Shown one piece after another: positions 21,242 through 28,387 of a DNA stretch of 64,000 bases. Positions within the stretch are counted from its first letter, which is position 1; each line of letters starts with the position of its first letter. The notes under the pieces were generated by a model. It had not been told where the DNA came from and did not search any database. It saw only the letters and a program-made list of their open reading frames with translations. Position numbers and translations under genes: made by a program. The stretch is taken from contig JAQGJX010000198.1 of assembly GCA_028290405.1 (NCBI GenBank), forward strand, positions 1 through 64,000. Reading direction: 5' to 3'. This stretch comes from Hyphomicrobiales bacterium. Lineage in GTDB: Bacteria; Pseudomonadota; Alphaproteobacteria; Rhizobiales; Beijerinckiaceae.

Positions 21242-21771
21242 CAGATGTTGTGGCCCTTCTTGCGCATTTCCACGCGCACGCGCTCCACGAGGTCCGTGGA
21301 CATCTGGCGGTTGAAGGCTTCCAGCGACACGACCATCTGGTCGATCACGCGGGGCTGCATCTGCACATATTGCTTGCCGGCGTCGGTCTTGAAGAAAGCC
21401 GCCGTGTCCTTCAGCGCCTGCTCGGTCATGACGCCCGCGAAGGCGCGCGCCGTCGAGTCGATCATCTCCGCGTTGCGCTTTTCGAATTCGGGCAGCAGCG
21501 CCGTCAACACCGCGATCAGGTCCGTGCGGACCTCAGGGCGCGTGCGGGTGATGGTGACGACCGTCTGGTCGGCCAGCTGCGGCACGATGGCGTTGAACGT
21601 GCGGCCGATGCCCGACAGCACTACCACTTCCCTGGCGGCGTCGAGATGAGAGGCCGAAATCACCGGCGCGGGCGCGGGCGCGGCGGGCGCGGGCGCAGGC
21701 GCTTGGGCGAACGCGGGCGCGCCCGCAGCGCCAGCCATGAGAACGACGACGAGAGTACGAAGGAACTTCAC
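21241..21771 (-). CDS. DUF2059 domain-containing secreted protein
   Basis: A 176-residue protein with a signal peptide (cleavage near GAPAFAQ), a short Ala/Pro-rich linker (repeated APAPA), and a helical DUF2059 domain from about residue 42 (HLDAAREVVVLSG to the FFKTDAGKQYVQ segment). The domain has no established function. It is packed between rpiA (3 nt gap) and gor (1-nt overlap), an order I recall from other alphaproteobacteria, and is probably periplasmic. Confidence 0.88.
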   Translation of the reverse strand: MKFLRTLVVVLMAGAAGAPAFAQAPAPAPAAPAPAPVISASHLDAAREVVVLSGIGRTFNAIVPQLADQTVVTITRTRPEVRTDLIAVLTALLPEFEKRNAEMIDSTARAFAGVMTEQALKDTAAFFKTDAGKQYVQMQPRVIDQMVVSLEAFNRQMSTDLVERVRVEMRKKGHNI

Positions 21772-21774
21772 TGC

Positions 21775-22512
21775 TCATCTCCTCGAGTTTTGACGTGCGG
21801 CGCCCGTGGGATCGCCCACGACTTCGACGCCCCCGGGCGCCGCGACGATCACGGCGTCCGCCAAATTCAGAAAAAGCCCAGTCTCCACGACTCCCGGAAT
21901 CCCCGCCAGCAGCGCCGCGAGCTTTTCCGGATCGGCGATGGAGCCGAGCCTGCAATCAAAGATGAAGTGCCCGCCGTCGGTGACGAAAACATGTCCGTCC
22001 CCGCCCCGGCGCAGCACGATGTCTCCGGCGCAGCCCGCGCGCTGGATGGCGCGCGCCATGGCGCGGCGCGTAGCCTCCGCGCCGAACGGCACGATTTCGA
22101 CCGGCAGCGGAAAGCGGCCCAGGGTCGCCACGCGCTTGGAATCGTCCGTGATGACGATCATGCGGGCCGACGCGGCCGCGACGATCTTCTCGCGCAGAAG
22201 CGCGCCGCCGCCGCCCTTCACGAGGCGCAGCGAGGCGTCGAATTCATCCGCGCCGTCAATGGTGAGATCGAGTTCGGGCGTTTCGTCCAGCGTGGTCAGC
22301 GGCACCCCGAGGGCCTGCGCCTGGGCGCGGGTGGCCTCCGACGTCGGCACGCACAGGACGTTGAGCCCCGCCTTCACGCGCTCGCCCAGCAGGTCCACGA
22401 AGTGCTTGGCGGTGGAGCCGGTGCCAAGACCCAGCCGCATGCCCTCGGTGACATGGGTCAGCGCCTGCGCTGCGGCGCGGCGTTTCAGGTCGTCGGCGGC
22501 GGCGGGAGACAT
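21775..22512 (-). CDS. rpiA: Ribose-5-phosphate isomerase A
   Basis: RpiA interconverts ribose 5-phosphate and ribulose 5-phosphate in the pentose phosphate pathway. The 245-residue protein has LGLGTGSTA (phosphate loop), TIDGADEFD (catalytic Asp), [11 protein letters not shown] and [10 protein letters not shown]. It heads a tight operon with DUF2059, gor and panD; NADPH and glutathione metabolism could link rpiA to gor, though this is inference. The C-terminal ~15 residues beyond VEVVGDP are polar and probably disordered. Confidence 0.96.
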   Translation of the reverse strand: MSPAAADDLKRRAAAQALTHVTEGMRLGLGTGSTAKHFVDLLGERVKAGLNVLCVPTSEATRAQAQALGVPLTTLDETPELDLTIDGADEFDASLRLVKGGGGALLREKIVAAASARMIVITDDSKRVATLGRFPLPVEIVPFGAEATRRAMARAIQRAGCAGDIVLRRGGDGHVFVTDGGHFIFDCRLGSIADPEKLAALLAGIPGVVETGLFLNLADAVIVAAPGGVEVVGDPTGAARQNSRR

Positions 22513-22588
22513 GGCTTCACTCTTGAGCGGCTGGGCCGAGGCCGGATAGCCCTTTCGCGCCGGAAAGGCAAATGAAGCGCAGCCCTGG

Positions 22589-22960
22589 TTACTTCGCCGG
22601 CGGGGTGCAGACCACTTCCAGCTTCAGCACGTAGCAGATGGACATCAGGCCGGTGCGCACGTCCACCCGGAACACCCCTCCTTCGCGCTCGTGGCGCGAG
22701 GCGACGAGGCGGTAGCTGGAGGCCGCCTGCCCGCGCGCGCCCTCGCCCGGCGGGTAGCACAGGGTGACGCCGATGGTGCCTTCCTTGTCGCCGTACTGGC
22801 AGGCGCCGATCTCGCCCGACACCGTGTCCAGCCGGTAGACGCGGTTCAGCTCAATTTCCGGCGCGGCCAGGAAGTCGAAGTTCTGCGCGTAGGCGGCGGG
22901 CGCCAACACGATGGCGGCGCCGGCCACGAGGGTGCGGGCGAAACGGGAGAGAGCTGGCAT
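22589..22960 (-). CDS. Hypothetical secreted protein
   Basis: A 123-residue protein with a clear signal peptide (basic start, hydrophobic core, cleavage near APAAYAQ). The mature part has four cysteines (in ACQYGD, TLCYPP, SICYVL and VVCTPP), which could form disulfides in the periplasm. I do not recognise the family. Start 22960 is chosen because it opens the signal peptide; further upstream in-frame sequence is arginine-rich and unlike a leader. It lies 76 nt upstream of rpiA on the same strand. Confidence 0.7.
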   Translation of the reverse strand: MPALSRFARTLVAGAAIVLAPAAYAQNFDFLAAPEIELNRVYRLDTVSGEIGACQYGDKEGTIGVTLCYPPGEGARGQAASSYRLVASRHEREGGVFRVDVRTGLMSICYVLKLEVVCTPPAK

Positions 22961-23093
22961 CCTGAGGCTCCGTCGGGCTGCGGCGCTTGATCGGCGCCAC
23001 GAATCATGGGGCCGAGCATACGCGATTGCGGCCCTCCGGCGATGTGGTACGCACACCACACCCGTTGCTCACTCCCGCCAACCGCGAGCGCCC

Positions 23094-23792
23094 ATGACCC
23101 GCGACATCTCCCCCCTGCTCGTCCTCGACCTCGACGGCACCATCGCCGACACGGCGGCCGACCTCATCGGCACGCTCAACTTCATCATGGCGCGCGAAGG
23201 GCTCGCGGCCGTGTCGCTGGCGAGCGGACGCGCCATGGTGGGCGCGGGCGCGCGCGCCCTCCTCGAGCGCGGCTACGCGGCCTCCGGCCAAAGCGTCGAG
23301 GCCGACGAACTGGACGCGCTGTTCCACGAATTCCTCGCCATCTACGAATCGCGCATCGCGCAGGAGACGCGGCTGTTTCCGGGGTTCGAGTCCGCGCTCG
23401 ACCGGTTCGCCGCCGCCGGGTGGCGCTTCGCGGTCTGCACCAACAAGATCGAAGGCCCGTCGGTGAAGCTGCTCACGGCCCTGGGGGTGGCGCACCGGTT
23501 CGAGGCCATCTGCGGGCAGGACACGTTCCGCATCGAGGGCGAGGCGATCTCCAAGCCCGATCCGCGCGCCCTCACGCTCACCATCGCGCAGGCGGGCGGC
23601 GCCCCGTCGGACGCCGTCATGGTGGGAGATTCGCGCACCGACATCCTCACCGCCCAGAACGCGGGCGTGCCCGTGGTGGCGGTTGATTTCGGCTACACGG
23701 ACGTCCACGTCAGCGAACTGGGCCCCGACAGGGTGATCTCCCACTTCGACGAACTCTGGGACGCCGTGGAATCCCTGCGCAACGCAGGATGA
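23094..23792 (+). CDS. HAD-superfamily hydrolase, phosphoglycolate phosphatase-like
   Basis: A 232-residue HAD subfamily IA phosphatase. Motif I is VLDLDGTIADT with nucleophile Asp, motif II CTNK, motif III Lys in SKPDPRAL, and motif IV VGDSRTDILTAQNA. The helical cap (residues about 20-85) fits phosphoglycolate phosphatase, which clears 2-phosphoglycolate, but close relatives act on other small phosphates. ATG 23094 begins directly at the catalytic domain. Divergent from the secreted protein gene; it ends 69 nt before the tRNA-Val gene. Confidence 0.85.
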   Translation: MTRDISPLLVLDLDGTIADTAADLIGTLNFIMAREGLAAVSLASGRAMVGAGARALLERGYAASGQSVEADELDALFHEFLAIYESRIAQETRLFPGFESALDRFAAAGWRFAVCTNKIEGPSVKLLTALGVAHRFEAICGQDTFRIEGEAISKPDPRALTLTIAQAGGAPSDAVMVGDSRTDILTAQNAGVPVVAVDFGYTDVHVSELGPDRVISHFDELWDAVESLRNAG

Positions 23793-23805
23793 TGCAGACA
23801 AGCGC

Positions 23806-23835
23806 TTGACTTCCCCCCCAACCGTGGAGGATACA
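23806..23835 (+). promoter_or_regulatory. Putative promoter of tRNA-Val
   Basis: TTGACT at 23806-23811 is followed after 17 bp by GGATAC (or 18 bp by GATACA, ending 23835). This is a good sigma-70-type spacing, about 27 bp before the tRNA 5' end. The -35 match is strong and the -10 match weak. Confidence 0.45.
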
Positions 23836-23861
23836 GCGCGCACCGGAGCGGCAGCGCTCAC

Positions 23862-23936
23862 GGGAGATTAGCTCAGCGGTAGAGCGCGCCCTTCACACGG
23901 GTGAGGTCACAGGTTCAATCCCTGTATCTCCCACCA
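23862..23936 (+). tRNA. tRNA-Val (anticodon CAC)
   Basis: The cloverleaf can be drawn by hand: acceptor GGGAGAT/ATCTCCC, D-arm GCTC-AGCGGTA-GAGC, anticodon stem CGCCC/GGGTG with loop TTCACAC (anticodon CAC, reading GUG), 5-nt variable loop AGGTC, and T-arm ACAGG-TTCAATC-CCTGT. CCA is encoded at 23934-23936. I saw no integrase or displaced 3' tRNA copy downstream, so it is not an obvious island attachment site. Confidence 0.96.
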
Positions 23937-23977
23937 TTTTCGCAGACAATTCCGTCGTGTTCTGCACCCCCTCCCCG

Positions 23978-24002
23978 GGAACGATCCCCATGCTTCACCG
24001 TT
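23978..24002 (+). promoter_or_regulatory. EcfG-type general-stress promoter before the dodecin gene
   Basis: GGAAC (23978-23982), a 16-bp spacer and CGTT (23999-24002) match the published alphaproteobacterial sigma-EcfG consensus exactly. The dodecin ATG is 34 nt downstream. Control by the PhyR/EcfG response is inferred. A perfect 8-bp inverted repeat, CTGAACCG-GA-CGGTTCAG, follows at 24005-24022. Confidence 0.6.
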
Positions 24003-24036
24003 GTCTGAACCGGACGGTTCAGCGGGGACGAGCGTC

Positions 24037-24243
24037 ATGGAAGAGCATGTCTACAAGATCGTGCGGCTGGTGGGGTCTTCGCAGACCGGCGTCGAGGACG
24101 CGATCCAGAACGCCATCACCAAGGCCAGCGCCAGCATCCGCAACATCCGCTGGTTCGAGGTGGTGGAGACGCGCGGGCACGTCGAGGACAACCAGGTGAT
24201 GCACTATCAGGTGACGCTGAACGTGGGCTTCACGATTGACTGA
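24037..24243 (+). CDS. Dodecin family flavin-binding protein
   Basis: A 68-residue protein with the compact beta-alpha-beta-beta dodecin pattern: VYKIVRLVGSS, then a helix GVEDAIQNAITKAS, then RWFEVVETRG with the conserved Trp that stacks on flavin, and HYQVTLNVGF. Dodecins assemble into 12-mers that store or buffer flavins. ATG 24037 is chosen because GGGGA precedes it and the protein then opens at the fold. An EcfG-type promoter lies upstream, suggesting stress or stationary-phase expression. Confidence 0.92.
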   Translation: MEEHVYKIVRLVGSSQTGVEDAIQNAITKASASIRNIRWFEVVETRGHVEDNQVMHYQVTLNVGFTID

Positions 24244-24256
24244 CGCGGGGCACGTA

Positions 24257-24448
24257 ATGACCGAGCCCGAGCGCAGGCAATTGCGCGAGATCCAGGCCCT
24301 TGCGGACGCTGTTCGCGCGCTCGCGGATGCGTACGACCAGACCGGCGACGTGACGGTTCACGAGTTCCAGCAGATCAGCCAGGCGCGCGACGACCTGACG
24401 GAGCTGATCCGGCGCATGTACGAGCAGGCGATCTACAAGGACGATTGA
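24257..24448 (+). CDS. Hypothetical small protein
   Basis: A 63-residue, highly charged, apparently all-helical protein (RRQLREIQALADAVRALADA, then ARDDLTELIRRMYEQAIY). No cysteines, signal or membrane segment. I do not recognise the family. ATG 24257 is preceded by GGGG at a good distance; a TTG at 24236 would overlap the dodecin gene. It starts 14 nt after the dodecin stop, so it is probably cotranscribed with it and shares its stress promoter. Confidence 0.65.
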   Translation: MTEPERRQLREIQALADAVRALADAYDQTGDVTVHEFQQISQARDDLTELIRRMYEQAIYKDD

Positions 24449-24488
24449 GGGACGCTCCACGGGCCGACGCCCTGCTTCCAGACGCGGT

Positions 24489-24514
24489 CGAACGGCAAGC
24501 CGGGACTTGGCGTT
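24489..24514 (+). promoter_or_regulatory. Weak EcfG-like promoter before the HdeD-like gene
   Basis: CGAAC (24489-24493), 17 bp, then CGTT (24511-24514) matches the EcfG consensus at 8 of 9 fixed bases. It would give a leader of about 120 nt. The nearby dodecin promoter and the acid-resistance label of HdeD make it worth noting, but a chance match is possible. Confidence 0.3.
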
Positions 24515-24638
24515 TGTGCACTTCAGGGCTGTTTAAGCGTGCCGCCCGGGGGCCTATTTATATCTCCTGACGTCGGCACGGCGCACCCCGCGGGGTCAGG
24601 CTTTCGGCCGCGCCGCCGACCTCGCAGGAGGCGCCGCC

Positions 24639-25247
24639 ATGACCCACATACCCACAGCCACGCACTCGCCGGTTGAAAAGCTCGACGGCACGAGCTTCAC
24701 GCGTGAACTCGCAGACAGCCGCTGGTGGCTTTATGCGGTCGGCTTCCTGCTGATGCTCGCAGGCTTCGCGGCCATCGCGGCGCCCTTCTGGGCCAGCCTT
24801 GCGGTGGAGGCCATCGTCGGATGGATGTTCATCATCGGCGGCGTCTCGCAATTGATCCACGCATGGCAAACCAAGGGTTGGGGCGGCTTCGCGTGGGAGA
24901 CGCTGATCGGCCTCGTGTTCCTCATCGGCGGCTTCACGCTGCTCACCAATCCGGTGGCGGGCCTTTTCAGCCTGACGCTGGTCATCATCGCGACCTTCCT
25001 CACCAGCGGCGTGTTCAAGATCGCCATCGGCCTGCATCTGCGGCCCATGGACGGCTGGGGCTGGTTCATCGTGCTGGGGATCATCTCCATCGTGGTCGGC
25101 GTGATGATCTGGAACCGCCTGCCGACCTCCGCCGCCTGGAGCCTGGGACTGCTGGCGGGCGTGGATTTCCTGTCGGCCGGGCTGGTGTTCCTGCGCTTCG
25201 GCCACCTCGCGGGCCGCGCAGAACGCAGGATCGGCGCAAGGCCGTAA
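24639..25247 (+). CDS. HdeD family (DUF308) membrane protein
   Basis: A 202-residue inner-membrane protein with about six hydrophobic helices in the DUF308 repeat pattern (WWLYAVGFLLMLAGFAAI; WMFIIGGVSQLIHAW; GWGWFIVLGIISIVVGVMIW). E. coli HdeD contributes to acid resistance at high cell density, but the family is broad and the role here is unproven. AGGAGG lies 7 nt before the ATG. A 190-nt gap upstream contains a possible EcfG-type promoter and an AT-rich CTATTTATAT stretch. Confidence 0.85.
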   Translation: MTHIPTATHSPVEKLDGTSFTRELADSRWWLYAVGFLLMLAGFAAIAAPFWASLAVEAIVGWMFIIGGVSQLIHAWQTKGWGGFAWETLIGLVFLIGGFTLLTNPVAGLFSLTLVIIATFLTSGVFKIAIGLHLRPMDGWGWFIVLGIISIVVGVMIWNRLPTSAAWSLGLLAGVDFLSAGLVFLRFGHLAGRAERRIGARP

Positions 25248-25323
25248 GGCCCCCGCGCGGCTTGCCCGGGCGCCGCGTTCGCGTAAACTCCCTCCCAACG
25301 CACACGCATCCGGGAGGGAGCGC

Positions 25324-26304
25324 ATGGACCGTCGTCAGGTACTCGCAGGGCTCAGCCTTGCGCCGTTGGCCGCCACACATGCGGCGCTCGCGCAGGCGCC
25401 CGCGTGGCCCAACCGCACCATCACCCTCGTGGTGCCGTTTCCCCCTGGCGGACAGGGGGATCTTGCGGCGCGGCCAGTCGCGGAGGCGCTGCGCCAGCGG
25501 CTCGGGCAAGCGGTCATCGTCGAGAACCGCGCGGGCGGCGGCGGCAAGACGGGCAACGCCGCCGTGGCGCGCGCGCAGCCCGACGGGCATACGCTGCTGG
25601 TCACCTTGTCGTCCCTCGCGGTTCTGCCCGAAGCCGACAGGCTGTTCGCGCGCCCTGTCGCATATGAGGTGAGCGACCTCGTTCCCGTGGCGCGCATTCT
25701 GGCGGACCCCACCCTGCTGGCGGTGCCGGCGGACGCGCCATGGAAGACGCTCGCCGACTTCGTGGCCGCCGCCAAGGCCGATCCAGGCGGCGTTCCGTAT
25801 GGCTCGTCGGGTCCCTATGGCACGCTGCACGTGGCCATGGAGATGTTCGCGTCCGAGGCGGGAATCAAGCTGCTGCACGTGCCCTTCACGGGCGCGGGCC
25901 CGGCGCTGAACGCGCTGCTCCAAGGCTCCATCAAGGCGCTCGCCTCCGCCCCGGGCGTGCTGAAGGCGCAGGCGGACGCCGGCTCCATCCGCGTGCTCGC
26001 CAACTGGGGCGCGCAGCGCGTGCAAAGCTTCCCGGACGTGCAGACGTTCAAGGAGCTGGGATATCCCAACGTCGAGTTCTACATCTGGGGCGGGCTGTTC
26101 GCCCCCAAGGGCACGCCCGCTGCCGTGGTCGAGCGGCTGCGCACGGAGATGAAGTCGATCATGGCCGATCCCGCCATCGCCAAAATCTTCAACACAGCCG
26201 GCAGCCCGCCGGCCTATCTCGACGCGCCGGAATTCCAGGCCTTCGTGGAGGCCGACAGCGCCCGGCTCATCAAGGCCGTTCAGAAAATCGGCAAGGTGGA
26301 ATAG
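25324..26304 (+). CDS. Bug/TctC-family periplasmic receptor (copy 2)
   Basis: A 326-residue receptor of the second branch: VVPFPPGGQGDLAARPVAEA, then ENRAGGGGKTGN and ARAQPDGHTLL. The N-terminus MDRRQVLAGLSLAPLAATHA has a twin-arginine-like pair before the hydrophobic stretch, so Tat export is possible. A promoter-like TTGCCC-N16-TAAACT lies about 40 bp upstream. The next gene, 32 nt downstream, encodes a fumarylacetoacetase-family hydrolase, which suggests that the bound ligand is related to its substrate. Confidence 0.87.
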   Translation: MDRRQVLAGLSLAPLAATHAALAQAPAWPNRTITLVVPFPPGGQGDLAARPVAEALRQRLGQAVIVENRAGGGGKTGNAAVARAQPDGHTLLVTLSSLAVLPEADRLFARPVAYEVSDLVPVARILADPTLLAVPADAPWKTLADFVAAAKADPGGVPYGSSGPYGTLHVAMEMFASEAGIKLLHVPFTGAGPALNALLQGSIKALASAPGVLKAQADAGSIRVLANWGAQRVQSFPDVQTFKELGYPNVEFYIWGGLFAPKGTPAAVVERLRTEMKSIMADPAIAKIFNTAGSPPAYLDAPEFQAFVEADSARLIKAVQKIGKVE

Positions 26305-26336
26305 ACATTCCCCGCTGGGAGCGGACAGGAGAGAAC

Positions 26337-27209
26337 ATGCGTCTGGTGATGTTTGACGACGGGCGCGGCGCGCGGCTTGGCGCATTGCGCGGCGACAAGG
26401 TGGCGGACCTGGCCAGCACCGGCGCCCTGCGCGACGTCGCGGCCTGCTGCGCGGCGGGTCCCCAAGGGCTGGCGGACCTGAAGGCGCGGCTGGACGGCGC
26501 GCCCGCCTTGGCGCTCTCCGGCGTGCGCCTGCTGTCGCCCTTCCCGCGCCCGGCGCGCAACATCTTCTGCGTGGGCAAGAACTACCACGAGCACGCCCGG
26601 GAGTTTCACGCGAGCGGCTTCGACTCCACGTCCACCAGCGCCATTCCCGACCTGCCCATCGTCTTCACCAAGGCGCCCAGCAGCGTGATCGGGCCCGGGG
26701 ACGCCATTCCCGGGTATCTCGACGAGACCCAATCGGTGGACTACGAGGGCGAGCTTTGCCTCGTGATCGGCCAGGGCGGCCGGGCCATCGGCAAGGCGCA
26801 GTCCATGGCGCACGTCTTCGGCTACACGATCGTGAACGACGTGACCGCGCGCACGCTGCAAAGCAGCCACAAGCAATGGTTTCTGGGCAAGAGCATCGAC
26901 GGGTTCTGCCCCATGGGGCCGTGCGTGGTGACGGCGGACGAGATTCCCGATCCCGCCGCGCTTCGGCTTGTCACGCGGGTGAACGGCGAGACGCGGCAGG
27001 ACGCCAGCGTCACGGACCTCATCTTCGACATTCCGACGCTGATCGAGAGCATCTCAAGGCGCATCACGCTGGAGCCGGGCGACCTGATCGCCACCGGCAC
27101 GCCGGCGGGCGTGGGCATCGGCTTCGATCCGCCGAAGTACCTGCGCAAGGGCGACGTGGTGGACGTGACCATCGAGCCCATCGGCACGCTGTCGAACCCG
27201 GTCGCCTGA
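26337..27209 (+). CDS. Fumarylacetoacetate hydrolase family protein
   Basis: A 290-residue enzyme with an N-terminal domain and a C-terminal FAH fold. Metal-ligand motifs are VDYEGELCLVIG and GYTIVNDVTAR, with KSIDGFCPMGP and TGTPAGVGIG toward the end. Family members include fumarylpyruvate hydrolase, acylpyruvases, oxaloacetate decarboxylases and 2-hydroxyhepta-2,4-diene-1,7-dioate isomerases, all acting on oxo-dicarboxylate-like compounds. GACAGGAGAGAAC precedes the ATG. It probably forms an operon with the receptor gene upstream; exact reaction unknown. Confidence 0.88.
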   Translation: MRLVMFDDGRGARLGALRGDKVADLASTGALRDVAACCAAGPQGLADLKARLDGAPALALSGVRLLSPFPRPARNIFCVGKNYHEHAREFHASGFDSTSTSAIPDLPIVFTKAPSSVIGPGDAIPGYLDETQSVDYEGELCLVIGQGGRAIGKAQSMAHVFGYTIVNDVTARTLQSSHKQWFLGKSIDGFCPMGPCVVTADEIPDPAALRLVTRVNGETRQDASVTDLIFDIPTLIESISRRITLEPGDLIATGTPAGVGIGFDPPKYLRKGDVVDVTIEPIGTLSNPVA

Positions 27210-27210
27210 G

Positions 27211-27582
27211 TTAGCCGCGGCGGTCCAGGCTGAGCGCCAGGTTCTCGGCCATGCGCTCGGCGATGTCGATGAGGAGGTCGGCGTCGCCGGGCTCCAGCCG
27301 CTCACGGCAGGCGCCGCGGAACAGCTCCAGCCAGCGCGGCAGATGCGCGGGCTGGATCGCCGCATGGCGCAGATGGGCGGGCATGAAATCGCGCCCCGGG
27401 TACCCGGCGCCCAATCGGGTCACGGTGAGCCAGAACTGCGTGATCTTGTCCAGGTGCGCGTCCCAGCCGTCGCCGATGATGGGCTCGAAGACCGGCCCGA
27501 GCGCGTCGTCGGCCCGCACGCGGCCGTAGAAGGCCTCCACGACGCCCCGGATCGCCGGCGCGGTCAGGCACGCGCCCGTCAC
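27211..27582 (-). CDS. Group III truncated hemoglobin (first copy)
   Basis: A 123-residue 2-over-2 globin. It shows VEAFYGRVRADDALGPVFEP, the distal region HLDKITQFWLTV, and a proximal-helix segment FMPAHLRHAAI with the likely heme-binding His. Group III globins can bind O2 and NO; detoxification of NO is a proposed role. The GTG start (27582-27580) overlaps the stop of the upstream small gene as GTGA, so translation is coupled. Two NsrR boxes upstream of that gene place this globin in an NO-response operon. A second paralogue lies at 56915. Confidence 0.87.
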   Translation of the reverse strand: MTGACLTAPAIRGVVEAFYGRVRADDALGPVFEPIIGDGWDAHLDKITQFWLTVTRLGAGYPGRDFMPAHLRHAAIQPAHLPRWLELFRGACRERLEPGDADLLIDIAERMAENLALSLDRRG

Positions 27583-27737
27583 ACGAACAGCAGCGCGACG
27601 AACGCGGCGAGCAGGTTCCAGAACAGCATGTTGATGAGGGTGCGGATCATCCCGCGGTCGTCGGTTTCGCTGGCGCCCAGCATGTTGGACACGATGTCGC
27701 CCGGCAGCAGAAAGCCCCTGGTGAGAACTGCGACCAT
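27579..27737 (-). CDS. Small membrane protein coupled to truncated hemoglobin
   Basis: A 52-residue protein beginning MVAVLTRGFLLPGDIVSNML, with a C-terminal membrane helix (TLINMLFWNLLAAFVALLFV) that ends at the last residue. ATG 27737 has GGAG 7 nt upstream; longer in-frame starts lack one and would run into the regulator sites. It is the first gene of a two-gene operon with truncated hemoglobin, below two NsrR boxes. I know no family for it; a role in anchoring or assisting the NO response is only a guess. Confidence 0.6.
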   Translation of the reverse strand: MVAVLTRGFLLPGDIVSNMLGASETDDRGMIRTLINMLFWNLLAAFVALLFV

Positions 27738-27778
27738 GATTTCGCTCCGCATTTGCGCCTTGCGCGGCCATCGTGCAA

Positions 27779-27801
27779 AAGGTGCATTACTGATGTACCT
27801 T
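27779..27801. promoter_or_regulatory. NsrR box 1
   Basis: An 11-1-11 inverted repeat: AAGGTGCATTA, C, TGATGTACCTT. The arms match at 9 of 11 positions. The spacing and the AAG-TG-ATT half-site agree with the NsrR operator described in E. coli and other bacteria. It is 42 bp before the small membrane protein start. Confidence 0.7.
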
Positions 27802-27815
27802 ACGCCGGCCACGTA

Positions 27816-27838
27816 AAGATGCAATCTGCTTGCACCTT
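27816..27838. promoter_or_regulatory. NsrR box 2
   Basis: A second 11-1-11 inverted repeat: AAGATGCAATC, T, GCTTGCACCTT, with 9 of 11 positions pairing. It is centred 37 bp from box 1 and 46 bp before the nsrR ATG, so the divergent promoters, including nsrR itself, are likely repressed together. Confidence 0.65.
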
Positions 27839-27883
27839 TACAGGCGCGACGTGGCGCCGCAGCGCCGACGAGAGCTCAAGGCG

Positions 27884-28333
27884 ATGAAACTCACGCGCTT
27901 CACCGATTATTCCCTGCGGGTGCTGATGCATCTGGGGCTGAACCAGGGCCGGCTGTGCTCAATTTCCGAGATCGCGCGGGCGAACCGCGTGTCGGAGAAC
28001 CACCTCACCAAGGTGGTGCATCGCCTCGGCCAGATCGGACTCGTGAAGACCGTGCGCGGGCGCGGGGGCGGCATGAAGCTGGCGTTGCCGGCGGGCGAGA
28101 TCAGCGTGGGCCGGGTGGTGCGCGAGACCGAGGAAGGGTTCGACCTTCTCGATTGCGGCGCGTGCCTGCTGACGCCCGCGTGCGGGCTGACGGGGGCGCT
28201 GGCCAAGGCAGTCGGGGCCTTTCTGGAGGTGCTGGACGGCTATACGATCGCCGACCTCATCAAGCCCGGCGACAGGCTGCGGGCGCTGCTCCAGATCGCG
28301 CCGCTCGAGACCGCGTCCGCCGCCTCGGACTAG
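27884..28333 (+). CDS. nsrR: Rrf2-family nitric-oxide-sensing repressor NsrR
   Basis: A 149-residue winged-helix regulator opening MKLTRFTDYSLRVLMHLG, like NsrR. Recognition helix VSENHLTKVVHRLGQIG and wing VRGRGGGMKLALP follow. Three cysteines, C91, C94 and C100 (DCGACLLTPAC), fit iron-sulfur ligation; the first two are closer together than in E. coli NsrR (C-x4-C there, C-x2-C here). NsrR loses its cluster to NO and releases its operators. Two matching NsrR boxes lie upstream, supporting this over other Rrf2 members such as IscR. Confidence 0.88.
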   Translation: MKLTRFTDYSLRVLMHLGLNQGRLCSISEIARANRVSENHLTKVVHRLGQIGLVKTVRGRGGGMKLALPAGEISVGRVVRETEEGFDLLDCGACLLTPACGLTGALAKAVGAFLEVLDGYTIADLIKPGDRLRALLQIAPLETASAASD

Positions 28334-28387
28334 CGCGAGCGGGGCTCATCGGCTACGCATCGGGCGATCACTCCGGGAGGCGAGCGC

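Noticed and set aside
23862-23936. tRNA-Val as an integration site for a genomic island
   Set aside because: No integrase, no repeated 3' tRNA end and no change in base composition downstream; the next genes look ordinary.
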